Source: Deinococcus sp. Arct2-2 (GTDB lineage: Bacteria > Deinococcota > Deinococci > Deinococcales > Deinococcaceae). Taken from it: a stretch of DNA of 35,192 nucleotides. Below the pieces are notes generated by a model. That model was not told the DNA's origin, ran no database searches, and saw only the letters and a program-made list of their open reading frames with translations. Below, piece after piece: positions 21,556 through 30,860 of the stretch. Both the position numbers and the translations under genes were made by a program. The stretch spans positions 1-35,192 of the forward strand of contig NZ_SSNW01000062.1 of the NCBI RefSeq assembly GCF_004801315.1, written 5' to 3'. Numbering within the stretch: the first letter of the stretch is position 1; every line of letters begins with the position of its first letter.

Positions 21556-24102
21556 ATGGCCCATCTGTCAGACGAGCTGAACCCAGGAAACTCCACAGCG
21601 GAGTCTTCTCGTGTGCAGGTTGCGCTGGACCGGCAGCAGGCCCGGTTCCGCGCCTTGGTCCTCAACAGCTGGGATCTGACGACCGTGCTGGACGCTGACG
21701 GAATCATTCTCTATGACAGTCCCTCACTGCAGTCCATGCTGGGGTACCTGCAGACGGAGCGGCTCGGACGGAGCCTGGCAACTTTTCTGCATCCGGACGA
21801 TCTCGGGGCATTTCAGCTTGGCCTGCAGACCCTCAAGGCAGAACCCTTCCAGCCTTGGCAAGTGACCTGCCGGCTGAAGCACGCGGGCGGCGAGTGGCGC
21901 ATGCTGGAAGCCGTCTGGCTCAACCGCCTGGGTGACGCAAACCTGCGCGGCATCGTCATCAACGCGCGGGACGTCACTGAGCGCCAGCAGCTGGAAGCTG
22001 AACTGGCCGAGGAACGCCACCTGTTTCGGAGCTTGCTCGCCGCCATTCCCGACGGCGTGTACTTCAAGGACACCGAGTCACGGTTTACCCACGCCAGTTT
22101 GGGTCTGGCGCATTTCTTAGGCGTTGAGCGATCTGAAGATCTGCAAGGAAAGACGGATTTTGACTTCATGTCCCCCGACCTTGCACGGGCGATTCGCGAG
22201 GACGAGCAGCGCATCATGACCACCCGGGAGACGCGCATTGGTCAGCTGAACCGGTTGAAGCGCCGTGACGGCCGCTTCCGCTGGATTTCCAGCTCGAAAG
22301 TTCCTCTGGTGAACGCTCAGGGCGAGGTGACCGGGATCATCGGCATTTCGCGGGATGTCCACCGCATGAAGCGGGCCGAACAGGCGCTGCAACACGAACG
22401 CGACTTTACCAACACCGTGCTGGAACTGGTGGGGAGCCTCGTGATCGTCCTTGACCGCCAGGGACGCATCCTGCGGTTCAACCGGGCCTGCGAGGTGCTG
22501 ACCGGCTACAGCGCTCCGGAGGTGCTGGGCCAGTCCTTCTGGTCGCTGTTTGTGCTGCCTGAAGAGAAAGAAGCCGTGAGCGCGACCTTCCAGCTGCTGG
22601 TGTCCGGCGACTTTCCGAACAGCCTCGAAAACCACTGGCTGACCCGCAGCGGTGAGCAGCGCCTGATCGCCTGGACGAACACGGCGCTCGAAGACGAGTG
22701 CGGCGCGGTGGAGTTCATCATTGGGACGGGTCAGGACATCACCGCGCAGCGCCAGGCCACCGAGGTGCTGGCCTATCAGGCGCACCACGACGCCCTGACC
22801 GGACTGCCCAACCGCAGCCTGTTTCTCGACCGGCTGGAACAGGCCCTCGCCGCGGCGCGGCGTGAGGGCGGCGCCTTAGCCGTGGCCTTCGTGGATCTCG
22901 ACCGGTTCAAGATGGTGAACGACACGCTGGGACACGCGGCGGGAGACGAACTGCTTCAGGCCGTGGCGCAGCGGCTGCGCGGCTGCCTGCGTGAAGTGGA
23001 CACGGTCTCCAGGATGGGCGGCGATGAGTTTCTCCTGCTGCTGCCGGGCGTAGGCAGCGTGGGCGAAGCCTCGCAGGTGGCCCGCAAGGTCATCTTGGCA
23101 CTGGCCCCTGCCTTCAAGGTCGTGGGGCACAACGTGTTCGTGACGGCCAGTCTCGGCCTGAGCCTGTACCCCTTGGACGCTGTCGACGCTCAACACTTGC
23201 TGAGTCACGCTGATGAGGCGATGTACCAGGCCAAGGAGGCGGGCAAGAACGCCTTTCAGGTGTTCAGTACCGAGCAGCCCAGTGACCTGTATGAGCGCTT
23301 CGAGTTGGAAGGGGAGTTGCGTCAGGCGGTGCAGCGTTCGGAACTTAAGCTGTACTACCAGCCGCTGATCGAGACCCAGAGTGGAAAGGTGCGGGGGATG
23401 GAGGCCCTGCTCCGCTGGCATCACCCCCGGTTGGGGTGGCTTTCTCCAGCAACGTTTATTCCTATCGCGGAGGAGAGTGGCCTGATCGTCAGTCCGGTCG
23501 GGGAATGGGTGCTGACCGAGGCGTGCCGTCAAAACGTGGCATGGCAGCGAGCGGGTCTGCCTCCTGTTCGGGTGAGTGTGAACGTCTCTGCGCTGCAGTT
23601 CAGCCGTGAGGACTTCGTGGAGACCGTCGCGGCCGCCCTCGCTTCCAGTGGGCTGGAGGGACACTGGCTGGAACTGGAACTGACCGAAACGCTGGTGATG
23701 CGCCGCGTCTCAGACTCCGCACGGCAACTGGCCCGCTTGCGGGAACTGGGCGTCAGCATTGCCATCGACGACTTCGGCACGGGCCACTCATCTCTGGCGT
23801 ATTTGCGGCAGTTGCCGATCGACACGCTCAAAATTGACCGCTCTTTTGTCTCGGGACTGGACGATTCCCCCTCAGGAGGAACCCGTCCCCTGATCCAGGC
23901 CATGATTGCGATGGGCCACGCTTTGGGACTGACGGTGGTGGCCGAGGGTGTGGAAACCGAAGCGCAACTGCAGTGGTTGAGCCAGCAAGGCTGTGACCTG
24001 ACGCAGGGTTTTCTCCTCGCACGTCCCCAAGCCCCTGAGCATTTGGAAGAGTTTTTGCGTTCCACCATCACTTCCGGGGGAGAGCACCCCCTGCGACCTT
24101 GA
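21556..24102 (+). CDS. PAS-PAS-PAS-GGDEF-EAL c-di-GMP protein
   Basis: A protein of 848 residues. Three PAS-type sensor domains lie at about 26-145, 150-275 and 280-395. The GGDEF domain follows (about 405-570) with an intact GGDEF at 488-492 and an I-site RxxD (Arg479, Asp482) five residues before it. The EAL domain (about 580-835) has EAL at 616-618, ELTETL, IDDFGTGHSSLAYLRQLPID, KIDRSF, AEGVET and QGFLLARP. Both catalytic modules look complete, so the protein could make (diguanylate cyclase, feedback inhibited) and degrade (phosphodiesterase) c-di-GMP under sensory control. No membrane segment is seen, so it is cytosolic. A bidirectional terminator lies downstream at 24467-24493. Confidence 0.95.
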   Translation: MAHLSDELNPGNSTAESSRVQVALDRQQARFRALVLNSWDLTTVLDADGIILYDSPSLQSMLGYLQTERLGRSLATFLHPDDLGAFQLGLQTLKAEPFQPWQVTCRLKHAGGEWRMLEAVWLNRLGDANLRGIVINARDVTERQQLEAELAEERHLFRSLLAAIPDGVYFKDTESRFTHASLGLAHFLGVERSEDLQGKTDFDFMSPDLARAIREDEQRIMTTRETRIGQLNRLKRRDGRFRWISSSKVPLVNAQGEVTGIIGISRDVHRMKRAEQALQHERDFTNTVLELVGSLVIVLDRQGRILRFNRACEVLTGYSAPEVLGQSFWSLFVLPEEKEAVSATFQLLVSGDFPNSLENHWLTRSGEQRLIAWTNTALEDECGAVEFIIGTGQDITAQRQATEVLAYQAHHDALTGLPNRSLFLDRLEQALAAARREGGALAVAFVDLDRFKMVNDTLGHAAGDELLQAVAQRLRGCLREVDTVSRMGGDEFLLLLPGVGSVGEASQVARKVILALAPAFKVVGHNVFVTASLGLSLYPLDAVDAQHLLSHADEAMYQAKEAGKNAFQVFSTEQPSDLYERFELEGELRQAVQRSELKLYYQPLIETQSGKVRGMEALLRWHHPRLGWLSPATFIPIAEESGLIVSPVGEWVLTEACRQNVAWQRAGLPPVRVSVNVSALQFSREDFVETVAAALASSGLEGHWLELELTETLVMRRVSDSARQLARLRELGVSIAIDDFGTGHSSLAYLRQLPIDTLKIDRSFVSGLDDSPSGGTRPLIQAMIAMGHALGLTVVAEGVETEAQLQWLSQQGCDLTQGFLLARPQAPEHLEEFLRSTITSGGEHPLRP

Positions 24103-24466
24103 TGCGGGAGACTGGGCCGCTCAACCCCCGCAGCCGCCCGAGATCCGCAACGAACAACCGGTCAAGGTGCTGGCTGGCCCTCGAGCTGTTACCGCTGGAG
24201 GAACGCGTGAAGCATCTGGATGAGGCCAGGGGCCGGACGCAGGAACAGAGCGCCATGGACCCGGCCTTGCTGCTCCAGATGGATCAGGAGGAGCAGGGCC
24301 GTTCGGAACGCCACTGGCTCCGGCCGAGACTGAATCTGATGCGTGGCATTCAGCTCTAGGAGGGCTACGTCTGCTGGTGCGATGAGGCCGTTGCCTTGCT
24401 GCGCACTTCTCAGGCGCGTCACCCTGTCGACGGGGGATCAGGAGTTGCAACACGCACGAAAGAGGG
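24103..24466. other. Gap between the c-di-GMP gene and terminator
   Basis: About 360 bp hold open frames on both strands, none with a recognised family. The longest plus-strand one (24099-24359) lacks a Shine-Dalgarno site. I see no promoter or repeat. It could be the eroded 3' side of either neighbour. Confidence 0.4.
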
Positions 24467-24499
24467 AGCGGGTCAGCCCACAGCTGACCCGCTTCTTTC
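24467..24499. terminator. Bidirectional terminator
   Basis: AGCGGGTCAG pairs exactly with CTGACCCGCT around a 7-nt loop and is followed by TCTTTC on the plus strand. On the minus strand CCCTCTTTCG follows. It lies between the convergent c-di-GMP gene and the esterase operon. Confidence 0.7.
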
Positions 24500-24514
24500 A
24501 GCAGGCTGGCGAAT

Positions 24515-25471
24515 CTACACAACATCGAGAATCTTGTCTCGGCCCCTTGTGGATCTGGCTGAACCATTGAACAAGTTTTCCAGCACCATGTGGTGGAGAA
24601 ATGTGCCGCCCTGAGCGATGCCCTGCCTGGCCTCCGGCATGACGCTGGCCATCACCTGCCAGACATGAAACATCCCCGGCCAGATAACTGAACCCTCACC
24701 TCTGCTGCCCACGCCCGGCCCGCAAAGGCCTGGATCTCCTCCAGCAGCTCGTTGCCTCCGGCTTGGATCAGGAATGGGGAAGACCGCTCAGTTCGGCGAA
24801 GCTGGGAGAGGCCAGCGGGGTGCGCAGATCCTGGGGCCCCAGATACCGCTGGGCCGCGAGATGAAGTGCTGCCGCCGTCACTGTCAATTCCGCTGTATCG
24901 CGCCGCAGCCACGCCCCCGAAGCATCACTGAGATCCGTCTAGGGCGAGAGCAGCGCCGCGCCACTGGCCTGCGGGAGTCCCAGCTCCCGGAGGCGGATCA
25001 GGGTCGACACCGCCAGCCCACCCCCGGCCGAATCTCCCGCCAGCACCAGGTGTTGGCCCTCAAAGCCTTGTTGCAACAGCCAGCGGTAAGCCGCGACAGC
25101 GTCTTCCAGCGCGGCGGGAACGGGATGTTCTGGAGCCAGTCGGTAGTCAATGGCCAGTGCACGCACTCCAGCGGCCTGCGCAAGGCGGGCCACCAGGGCG
25201 CGGTGGGGGATGAACGATCCAGGGGTGTAAGCTCCCCCGTGCAAATAGAGGATGGCGCGTTCGGAGGAGCATGCCATTCCGCCTTCATTCCTGAGACAGT
25301 GAGGGGCGTGATGACCACTGCGTTAGGTGGTCTAAAGCTGGCTCCAAAGCTGTCCTGGACGCGCCGTCCGGCTGCGATATCAGTGATCTTCTGGCTCTGG
25401 CTCTTCCAGAGTCGTGCGGCCCCGTTCATCAGCCGGGCCTGCCAGCTCAGACGAGCAGCGGGAGCACTCAC
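24515..25471 (-). pseudogene. HSL-type alpha/beta esterase, decayed
   Basis: Pieces in several frames rebuild a hormone-sensitive-lipase-type esterase. The first frame from the ATG at 25471 gives NGAARLWKSQSQKITDIAAG and [12 protein letters not shown] second gives [20 protein letters not shown] (oxyanion HGGAY), [20 protein letters not shown] and GDSAGGG (nucleophile Ser). It meets a stop after GAALLSP near 24939. A third gives PFLIQAGGNELLEEIQAFAG, and a fourth PGMFHVWQVMASVMPEARQG (catalytic His). At least three frameshifts and one stop are needed, so this is a real pseudogene and not one sequencing slip. The ATG overlaps the stop of the SMP-30-like gene. Confidence 0.85.
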
Positions 25472-26464
25472 CGGAGGATCGACTCGCCCCGTTGATCCGT
25501 TTCAAATTTCAGAACATTGGCATGGGGCACCGTGCCGGGCGGACTGTAGAACGAGCCGCTGGTCACGAACAGGGTGGAGCGGGTGGCCTCAGTCTCCCCG
25601 AAGGCCACCGCCGTCGGCATGTCCAGACCATCGGTGCGCTGCAGCAGCACCGTGATCTCTCCCTGGGGTGAAACCCGTTCGACCGTGTGATCCACGACGG
25701 TCGCGAAGTACAGATTGCCCCGCCCATCAAAGGCAAAGTCGTCAATGTTGTGAAAGTGAACTGTCGGAAGGAAAGCGGTGAGAGCACCTGGGGTGCCGTC
25801 TTGAGCGATGGAGATCCTCCACAGCGTTCCCGTAGACGAATTCGAAACGTAGACCTCACCGCCGTGCACCTTCACGCCATTGGCCCCGTACACCGGGAAG
25901 CCGTACGCGGACTGGCCCTGTGGGGCCAGTCGGGCATCTTCGATCCAGACTTCGCCCTGGCCCTGTGGCGTGATCCGGTAGAGCCGCCCGGCCAGGTCGT
26001 CGGCAATGTACAGGAATCGACCATCATCGGCCATGCCGTTGAGCCCTGCCCCAGCCGGGAGGGAAGCGAATTTCTGAAAGCGGCCTGCCGTGAGCCGCCA
26101 GACGCCCGCCAGCTCAGTGCTGTTCGACCGCACCGCGACGAAGATCTCACCGTTCTGTCGCGCGACCAACCCATTGATGCGGGGATCGGCCTCCTTGATA
26201 TTAGGCGCAGGCAAGGTCAGCCGCTCGCTGGGTTGGCCTGCCCTCTGTCTCCAGACGCTGGACGCTGGCGCCCTGATGCAGCGTCACGTAGAGGGTGCCG
26301 TCCAGCGTCATCACCACATTCTCTGGATGTTCGCCTTTCGAAGGATCGAAGGTGGCCAGTGGAGTGGTTCGGGAGGATAAATGCATGGACGTCTCCAGGG
26401 CAGAGCGGGGCGCACAGGCGGGCAAGAGCACTGCGAGGAGCATCACCAGGGAGAGCCGCTTCAC
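25468..26464 (-). pseudogene. SMP-30/gluconolactonase-like lipoprotein, frameshifted
   Basis: The GTG at 26464 (overlapping the DUF6220 stop as GTGA) starts a lipoprotein signal KRLSLVMLLAVLLPAC, then PLATFDPSKGEHPENVVMTL and GTLYVTLHQGASVQRL. The frame then runs to a stop near 26201. Another frame, from about 26240 on, continues SERLTLPAPNIKEADPRING, then beta-propeller repeats (GLNGMADDGRFLYIADDLAG, GANGVKVHGGEVYVSNSSTG, IDDFAFDGRGNLYFATVVDH), typical of the SMP-30/NHL family. One base gained or lost near 26230-26240 explains it. The intact protein would be a secreted six-bladed propeller, perhaps a lactonase. It overlaps the esterase gene by 4 bp. Confidence 0.75.
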
Positions 26465-26868
26465 GCGCGCGCCCTCAGGAGGTGCCACACGGCTTGGGCG
26501 AGCCGGGTGGCACTCCAGAAAATCACCAGGGCATTGACCACATGGAACGCGCGGAGAAAGGACGCGGTCGCACCAAGTTCAAAGAAGACGTACTGAAGCG
26601 CGTACAGCCCGAAGAGGCCGACGGTCGCCAAGGTGATGGAACGGGGCAACCGCCCCACGAATGCCGCGATAGCCATCGGCAGAATCAGCAGGCCGAACCA
26701 GTCACCGAAGGTCTTGTGCAGGCCATAAAAGCTGGGGCTGACCAAGGCCCCCATGCCAGCGAGGAACACTTGAGCAAGGATGCACAGCACGAGGAGGGAG
26801 CACAGCACCAGGTAAGTCCAGCGTGCGCCGGAAAAGGTGGGCAGGGGAGTGGTGGGAACAGTCGTCAT
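26461..26868 (-). CDS. DUF6220 family membrane protein
   Basis: A protein of 135 residues with four hydrophobic helices, the layout of the small DUF6220 membrane family: WTYLVLCSLLVLCILAQVFL, then SPSFYGLHKTFGDWFGLLIL, LATVGLFGLYALQYVFFELG and FLRAFHVVNALVIFWSATRL. The ATG at 26868 has GGAG upstream. It lies 68 bp after the MarR gene and its stop overlaps the start of the SMP-30-like gene. Function unknown. Confidence 0.8.
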   Translation of the reverse strand: MTTVPTTPLPTFSGARWTYLVLCSLLVLCILAQVFLAGMGALVSPSFYGLHKTFGDWFGLLILPMAIAAFVGRLPRSITLATVGLFGLYALQYVFFELGATASFLRAFHVVNALVIFWSATRLAQAVWHLLRARA

Positions 26869-26936
26869 AGAATCTCCAGCACTAGGGATCCAGCGCGCCG
26901 CAGCACTGCGGCGCGGAATAGGTCAGACCGAGGGGC

Positions 26937-27461
26937 TTACGAGTCGGTCTGAGGGGTGTGGTGGTGGGCCAAGCGGGTCAGCAGGTCGTGCAGGGTGCGC
27001 TGCTCAGCGGCGCTCAGCGGTGCAAAGAAGGTTTCGGTGACCTGGGCGTTCATGTTCTCGACCTCCTGCAACTTGCCTTCCCCCTCTGGAGTCAGGTGCA
27101 CCTCGAAGGCCCGGCGATCACGGGGATGGGGTCGCCGCTCGACCAAGGTGAGCCCTTCCAGAGTGTTGAGCAGGCCGACCATGGGTGCTTTATCGATGCG
27201 GGTACGTTCGGCCAGACGGTTCTGGTTCATCGGCCCAGCCTCGTGGAGCATCTGGAGAATGGCGGCGTGAGCGGGTTGGAGGCCGAGACTGGCCATACCC
27301 TCGGCGTACTGCTGTCCAGCGAGCGAGGTGACCCAGGCGAGGGCGTAGCCTGTCCAACGGTCGGCCCCAGTGGGCATCGTCATGCCCACGGGCGGCCGGG
27401 GAGATGAATCCGCAGGAGCAGTGGGTCTTGCGGGAGAAGGAGAAGGATCGCGACGCTTCAC
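26937..27461 (-). CDS. MarR-family regulator of the DUF6220 operon
   Basis: A protein of 174 residues. The winged-helix core reads LGLQPAHAAILQMLHEAGPM, then NQNRLAERTRIDKAPMVGLL and NTLEGLTLVERRPHPRDRRA (residues about 60-118). A proline-rich N-terminus of some 25 residues is not part of the fold. The start is a GTG at 27461 with no Shine-Dalgarno site, 6 nt after a TAACGT -10 box, so leaderless translation is likely. It heads the minus-strand operon with DUF6220, SMP-30-like and esterase genes. A perfect palindrome in its promoter suggests autoregulation. Confidence 0.88.
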   Translation of the reverse strand: MKRRDPSPSPARPTAPADSSPRPPVGMTMPTGADRWTGYALAWVTSLAGQQYAEGMASLGLQPAHAAILQMLHEAGPMNQNRLAERTRIDKAPMVGLLNTLEGLTLVERRPHPRDRRAFEVHLTPEGEGKLQEVENMNAQVTETFFAPLSAAEQRTLHDLLTRLAHHHTPQTDS

Positions 27462-27467
27462 ATCAGT

Positions 27468-27496
27468 ACGTTACACCAATAAACGTTTATTGTCAA
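27468..27496 (-). promoter_or_regulatory. MarR promoter with operator palindrome
   Basis: On the minus strand TTGACA (27496-27491), a 17-bp spacer and TAACGT (27473-27468). The perfect palindrome CAATAAACGTTTATTG (27477-27492) overlaps the -35 box and fills most of the spacer, a classic repressor site. The GTG start follows the -10 by 6 nt. Confidence 0.75.
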
Positions 27497-28049
27497 AACT
27501 ATCTAAGTGTGCTTCGCCTGAGTGTGTAGTACCCGAGACGTTAAGAGCAGCCGTGTCCTGGAGGCGGTGGAGTGCGCGAAAGAGTTCATCCCGATGTGCA
27601 ACGAATACCGGCCGCCCAATCCAGTTCCGCTCCTGCCATTGATCCGAACGCGTTCGGTCGGACAGGTGCTCGTGGCCGCTGAAATCGGCGACGACTAGGG
27701 CTTCAGGGCTCTGGACAGGAATCAGCCAAGATCACTGCGCACAGACTGGAAGGCGTGATCCTCCGCTCAAGGCGGCAAGCGGCCTTTCAGGTAAAGCAGC
27801 AACGAGTCGGCATGAATCAGTGCACTCGATATGGTCACACGCTTGGAGACTGCGCTTCAGACGTGTGCGTCTCAGATACCACTTTTTCCATAATGCCATC
27901 TGCTAAGACTTGAGGGGTTAAGGAACTGGAGAAGGATCAGGCGTCAGATGTTGTGGTTCGGACAACCCAGGACATGTTTAAACGGTTTGGCCGATTGAGC
28001 GTGGAGTACCACTCAATCGACGTCAACTGCCAGAAACCTTCACATTGTG
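27497..28049. other. Gap upstream of the MarR promoter
   Basis: About 550 bp without a firm gene. A plus-strand stretch near 27560-27700 encodes RVLEAVECAKEFIPMCNEYR and ends RSVGQVLVAAEIGDD, faintly like the middle of an IS110 transposase, too weak to call. CCGAACGCGTTCGG (27644-27657) is a 14-bp palindrome. No promoter is obvious. Confidence 0.35.
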
Positions 28050-28483
28050 TTCGGCCAGTCGCACGGTCTTCTGGCGACTTGGCGAGCTTGATCCAGTGCA
28101 AAGCGAAGCGTTGAGCGGGGTCGGAAAAGGCCGAAAATGCTCTGCAGTGAACCGTGCGCGCCAAGCGCTTGCACCAAGTCTAGGCTGTTCACTTCATCCA
28201 GCAGGGCCCACAGGCCTCGGGATTTGGATTCTTCAATCGCCGCGAGGCCGGCGGCGTGCATCCGCACTTCACGGATCAGCTGCTCGGCGCGCTCCTCGTC
28301 ACTCCGCGCCCAGTGAGAGGTGCGGCGCGGCGAGACGAACTGCTCGGCGCGGTCGTCGATCTTACGCGCGGGCCCGTCAATCCAGCCCAAGCACAGCAGT
28401 TCGTCCAGCATCTGCTGCGTGGAGACGTCCCTGTCTGCCAGAAGTTTCTTGAACCGCACGAGCCACACGCTGTTCGCTCTGAA
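28050..28483 (-). pseudogene. Second YdeI/OmdA-like gene, truncated and frameshifted
   Basis: On the minus strand one frame reads NSVWLVRFKKLLADRDVSTQ, then LDELLCLGWIDGPARKIDD, FVSPRRTSHWARSDEERAEQ and REVRMHAAGLAAIEESKS, the core of a YdeI-type protein. After about 28160 a second frame gives FSAFSDPAQRFALHWIKLAK then SPEDRAT, the expected C-terminus. The N-terminus is missing: the family sequence stops at about 28483, where the MFS fragment begins on the other strand. It is a different subtype from the copy at 3157-3689. Confidence 0.7.
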
Positions 28484-28492
28484 GGGGCCACC

Positions 28493-28876
28493 ATGATCCA
28501 GACGACTGCCCTGCCCTCCACGCCTGCCCACGCCCTTGATGAACGCACCAAGAGCTTCTCCTGCTCGCCACCATGCTGGGCCTCTTCCTGTTCGCCCTCG
28601 ATCAGACCATCGTCGCGACGGCCCTCCCGCGCATCATGCAGGAACTCCAGGGCCTCTCGCTGTACGCCTGGATCCCACCCCCTACCTGCTGACGAGCACG
28701 GCCACCGTCCCGGTCTACGGCAAGCTCTCCGACCTGTATGGGCGCCGCCCGGTGCTGCTGTTGGGCATCACGGTGTTCCTCATCGGCTCAGTGCTGTGCG
28801 GAGGAATGCTGCAGCTCGTCGTCGTCCGGGCGGTGCAGGGCCTGGGGGCAGGGGCGTTCGCGTCCATCGCCTTTGT
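28493..28876 (+). pseudogene. MFS transporter (DHA2 drug-export type), N-terminal remnant
   Basis: From the ATG at 28493 a soluble start is followed, in a second frame, by [20 protein letters not shown] and [19 protein letters not shown] (the DQTIV motif of the DHA2 14-helix family). In a third frame come [20 protein letters not shown] and [20 protein letters not shown] (MFS motif A), then [15 protein letters not shown]. Family sequence ends at about 28876; some 350 residues are gone. Two frameshifts and the truncation mark a dead gene. Confidence 0.75.
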
Positions 28877-29530
28877 TCCAGCGGCGCGATGGGGGTGCCA
28901 GGGGAGGGCTGGAGCTGGCCGGTCTGTCCCGGAACAGAGGCGGCCCTGAGGGCGCGCCGCGCCGTCCCGTCCAGTGCTTCCAATCCTCCCTGTTCAGGAC
29001 GTGGGTTGACCAGACTCGGCGGGCATCTTGCGCTGGCACAGCACAGGCCCTGAATCAGTGCGCCCAGCGCGTCCGGCAGGGCGCTGGAGAGCTCGGGGTG
29101 AAGGGCACCCAATTCGGGGTCGTGCAGGGCCGCCTGAGCCGCCGCCGAAGGCGCGGTCATGGGTTGCAGGCTTGGCCCCACAGTTATTTGCTGGCGCTGG
29201 GCCTCGCCCCCCTCACTCCAGCAAGCGCAGATTGACAGCGCTGTTCAGGGCGCGGAGCGGGGGAACCCCAGACGGTGCGATCCGGCAGAACGCCGTTGGC
29301 AACTGTCTCTTGTAGCGCCATGCAGGGCAATGCGTGTACAAAACGTTGTTGCAGCGCGCGGTGGAGCTTGTTCAAAGGTCTCCGAGCCTCCCGACAACGT
29401 ATTCCAGCGGAAAAGAGCGGGCTAAACTCCGTTCCCATGCTGGTGCTGACCTGGGGTTGGAAGGCTCAACCCCGATTCGCGGTCATCCATTTCCAGCGAC
29501 GCCGGTGTCCGACGTCCTGAGGGACGAGCG
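28877..29530. other. Unassigned stretch after the MFS remnant
   Basis: About 650 bp. Several open frames on both strands, none with a clear family. A minus-strand segment near 29040-29160 (SAAAQAALHDPELGALHPEL) is reminiscent of the loop before the last helices of DHA2 transporters, but this is weak. No promoter, RNA gene or repeat is recognised. Confidence 0.35.
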
Positions 29531-30478
29531 CTATTTCACGGTGTACAGGTAGACCGTGGTCTCATCGTCATGGGGCGCAAAAGCAAAGGTCAGGCTTCCC
29601 CGGTCATTCCAGACGGTGAATGGGTTGGTCGTCATCGACCGGTAGGTCGGATCGCTGGCTGAGCTGGGCACCGTCTCCCACAGCGGCACCGGGAAGCTGG
29701 ACAGAATGCGTCCCTCGTTGAAATTCACCAGTTCCAAGCCGCCCAGACCAAAGACGGTCTTGGTGGGATGTCCCCCCAGGTAAGCGACGCCGCCGCACAG
29801 ACTCAGCTCGCCCTCGAGGTGATGGCAGTCCTGATAGTCGATGTAGCTCATGGGGTTGGCCTGCATCTTGACCGCGCTGCTGATGGGCGCGCCGCCCGCG
29901 TCAAGCGGCCAGGAGTACCAGCGCCGCGCTCCCCAGCTCACCAGATGCAGTGCTCGGTTCACGGGATCTACCACCACGCCCCCCAGGTGATCGCGGGAGC
30001 GCAATACCTCGGTGGCCTGATCGGTTGCTGTGTCCACCCGGTACACAATGGCGCTGCTGTTGGGCCGGTATTCCGCGACAGGCACGTAGACATACTTCCC
30101 ATCGAAGTCGATGCCGCCGGGATGGTAGACGTCGCCTTCACCTGTGGCCAGGACGATGTCGGCCAGCAGTTTGCCGGCACCATCGAATTTGAACAGATGC
30201 GCCTTGCCTTTGCCTGCACTGCGGTCTAAACCATTCTGAGGCTGAGGATACCGCTGTGTGCCTTCCAGAATTTCGACGGAGGACAGGTAGTAGACGTCCC
30301 CGACCTTGACCATCCCCTGCGGGTGGAACGCGTTGAACTGCAGCTTGAAGTTGCTCAGGGGCGTCCAAGTTGAGGAGCGGCTGAGTTTCGGGAGTTCCGC
30401 TGCGACGTTGGGGATCGCGGCCAAGGTGGTGGTCATGGTCGACAGGCCTAGCGCAAGCGCGAAAGACAAGCTTTTCAT
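29531..30478 (-). CDS. Secreted DUF6454 family protein
   Basis: A protein of 315 residues with a signal peptide (KSLSFALALGLSTMTTTLAA). The mature part matches the DUF6454 family, a beta-propeller-like group: FNAFHPQGMVKVGDVYYLSS (about 45-65), VYHPGGIDFDGKYVYVPVAE, DHLGGVVVDPVNRALHLVSW, a W-rich patch RRWYSW, and CGGVAYLGG. The function is unknown. It may handle a sugar-like or lactone ligand, by analogy with other propellers. The ATG at 30478 lies 6 nt after a TACGCT box with no Shine-Dalgarno site, so it may be leaderless. Confidence 0.85.
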   Translation of the reverse strand: MKSLSFALALGLSTMTTTLAAIPNVAAELPKLSRSSTWTPLSNFKLQFNAFHPQGMVKVGDVYYLSSVEILEGTQRYPQPQNGLDRSAGKGKAHLFKFDGAGKLLADIVLATGEGDVYHPGGIDFDGKYVYVPVAEYRPNSSAIVYRVDTATDQATEVLRSRDHLGGVVVDPVNRALHLVSWGARRWYSWPLDAGGAPISSAVKMQANPMSYIDYQDCHHLEGELSLCGGVAYLGGHPTKTVFGLGGLELVNFNEGRILSSFPVPLWETVPSSASDPTYRSMTTNPFTVWNDRGSLTFAFAPHDDETTVYLYTVK

Positions 30479-30505
30479 GCAGGTAGCGTAAAAGAGAACT
30501 GTCAT

Positions 30506-30825
30506 CCGCAGAACAGCTCAGCAGGCTTCACAGACGGTCGTCCTGAACGGCGGTGGTACCCAAACGGCCTCAAGGTCAACAGCGGGGAAAGCTGCCCTGA
30601 CCCTCCTCAAGCTGTGGACTCCGTCTGAAAGGCTTGCTTCCGATGGTGTGTTCGGGTGGCCGCAGATGCGCTGTTGGTGCTGGGAGGAGTTCGGCTCGGT
30701 CACGGCGTGTCAGCCCAAGCCGCTGAAGACCACTCAACCGTCTCTGCGGTTGAATCACCTTCTCTTCACTCGTCTCAGAGGTGTTGCACGTCACTGATCT
30801 AAGAAACTCCCTATTTGGCCATGTC
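30506..30825. other. Intergenic region between DUF6454 and HU genes
   Basis: The two genes are divergent. A 7-bp stem-loop TCAACCG / CGGTTGA lies at 30734-30753. No coding sequence with family support is seen. It probably holds the upstream control of HU. Confidence 0.45.
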
Positions 30826-30854
30826 TTGCATTCTGGCGCTTCAGCCGTCACACT
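30826..30854 (+). promoter_or_regulatory. HU promoter
   Basis: TTGCAT (30826-30831), a 17-bp spacer and CACACT (30849-30854). The ATG at 30861 follows the -10 by 6 nt and no Shine-Dalgarno site is present, the leaderless arrangement. Confidence 0.55.
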
Positions 30855-30860
30855 CGCGCC

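Noticed and set aside
25687..26952. 421-codon plus-strand open frame
   Set aside because: It is antisense to the SMP-30-like and DUF6220 genes, with a composition typical of the reverse frame in GC-rich DNA.
27560..27710. IS110-like segment upstream of the second MarR gene
   Set aside because: Only a short VLVAAEIGD-like match supports it; too short to call a transposase piece.
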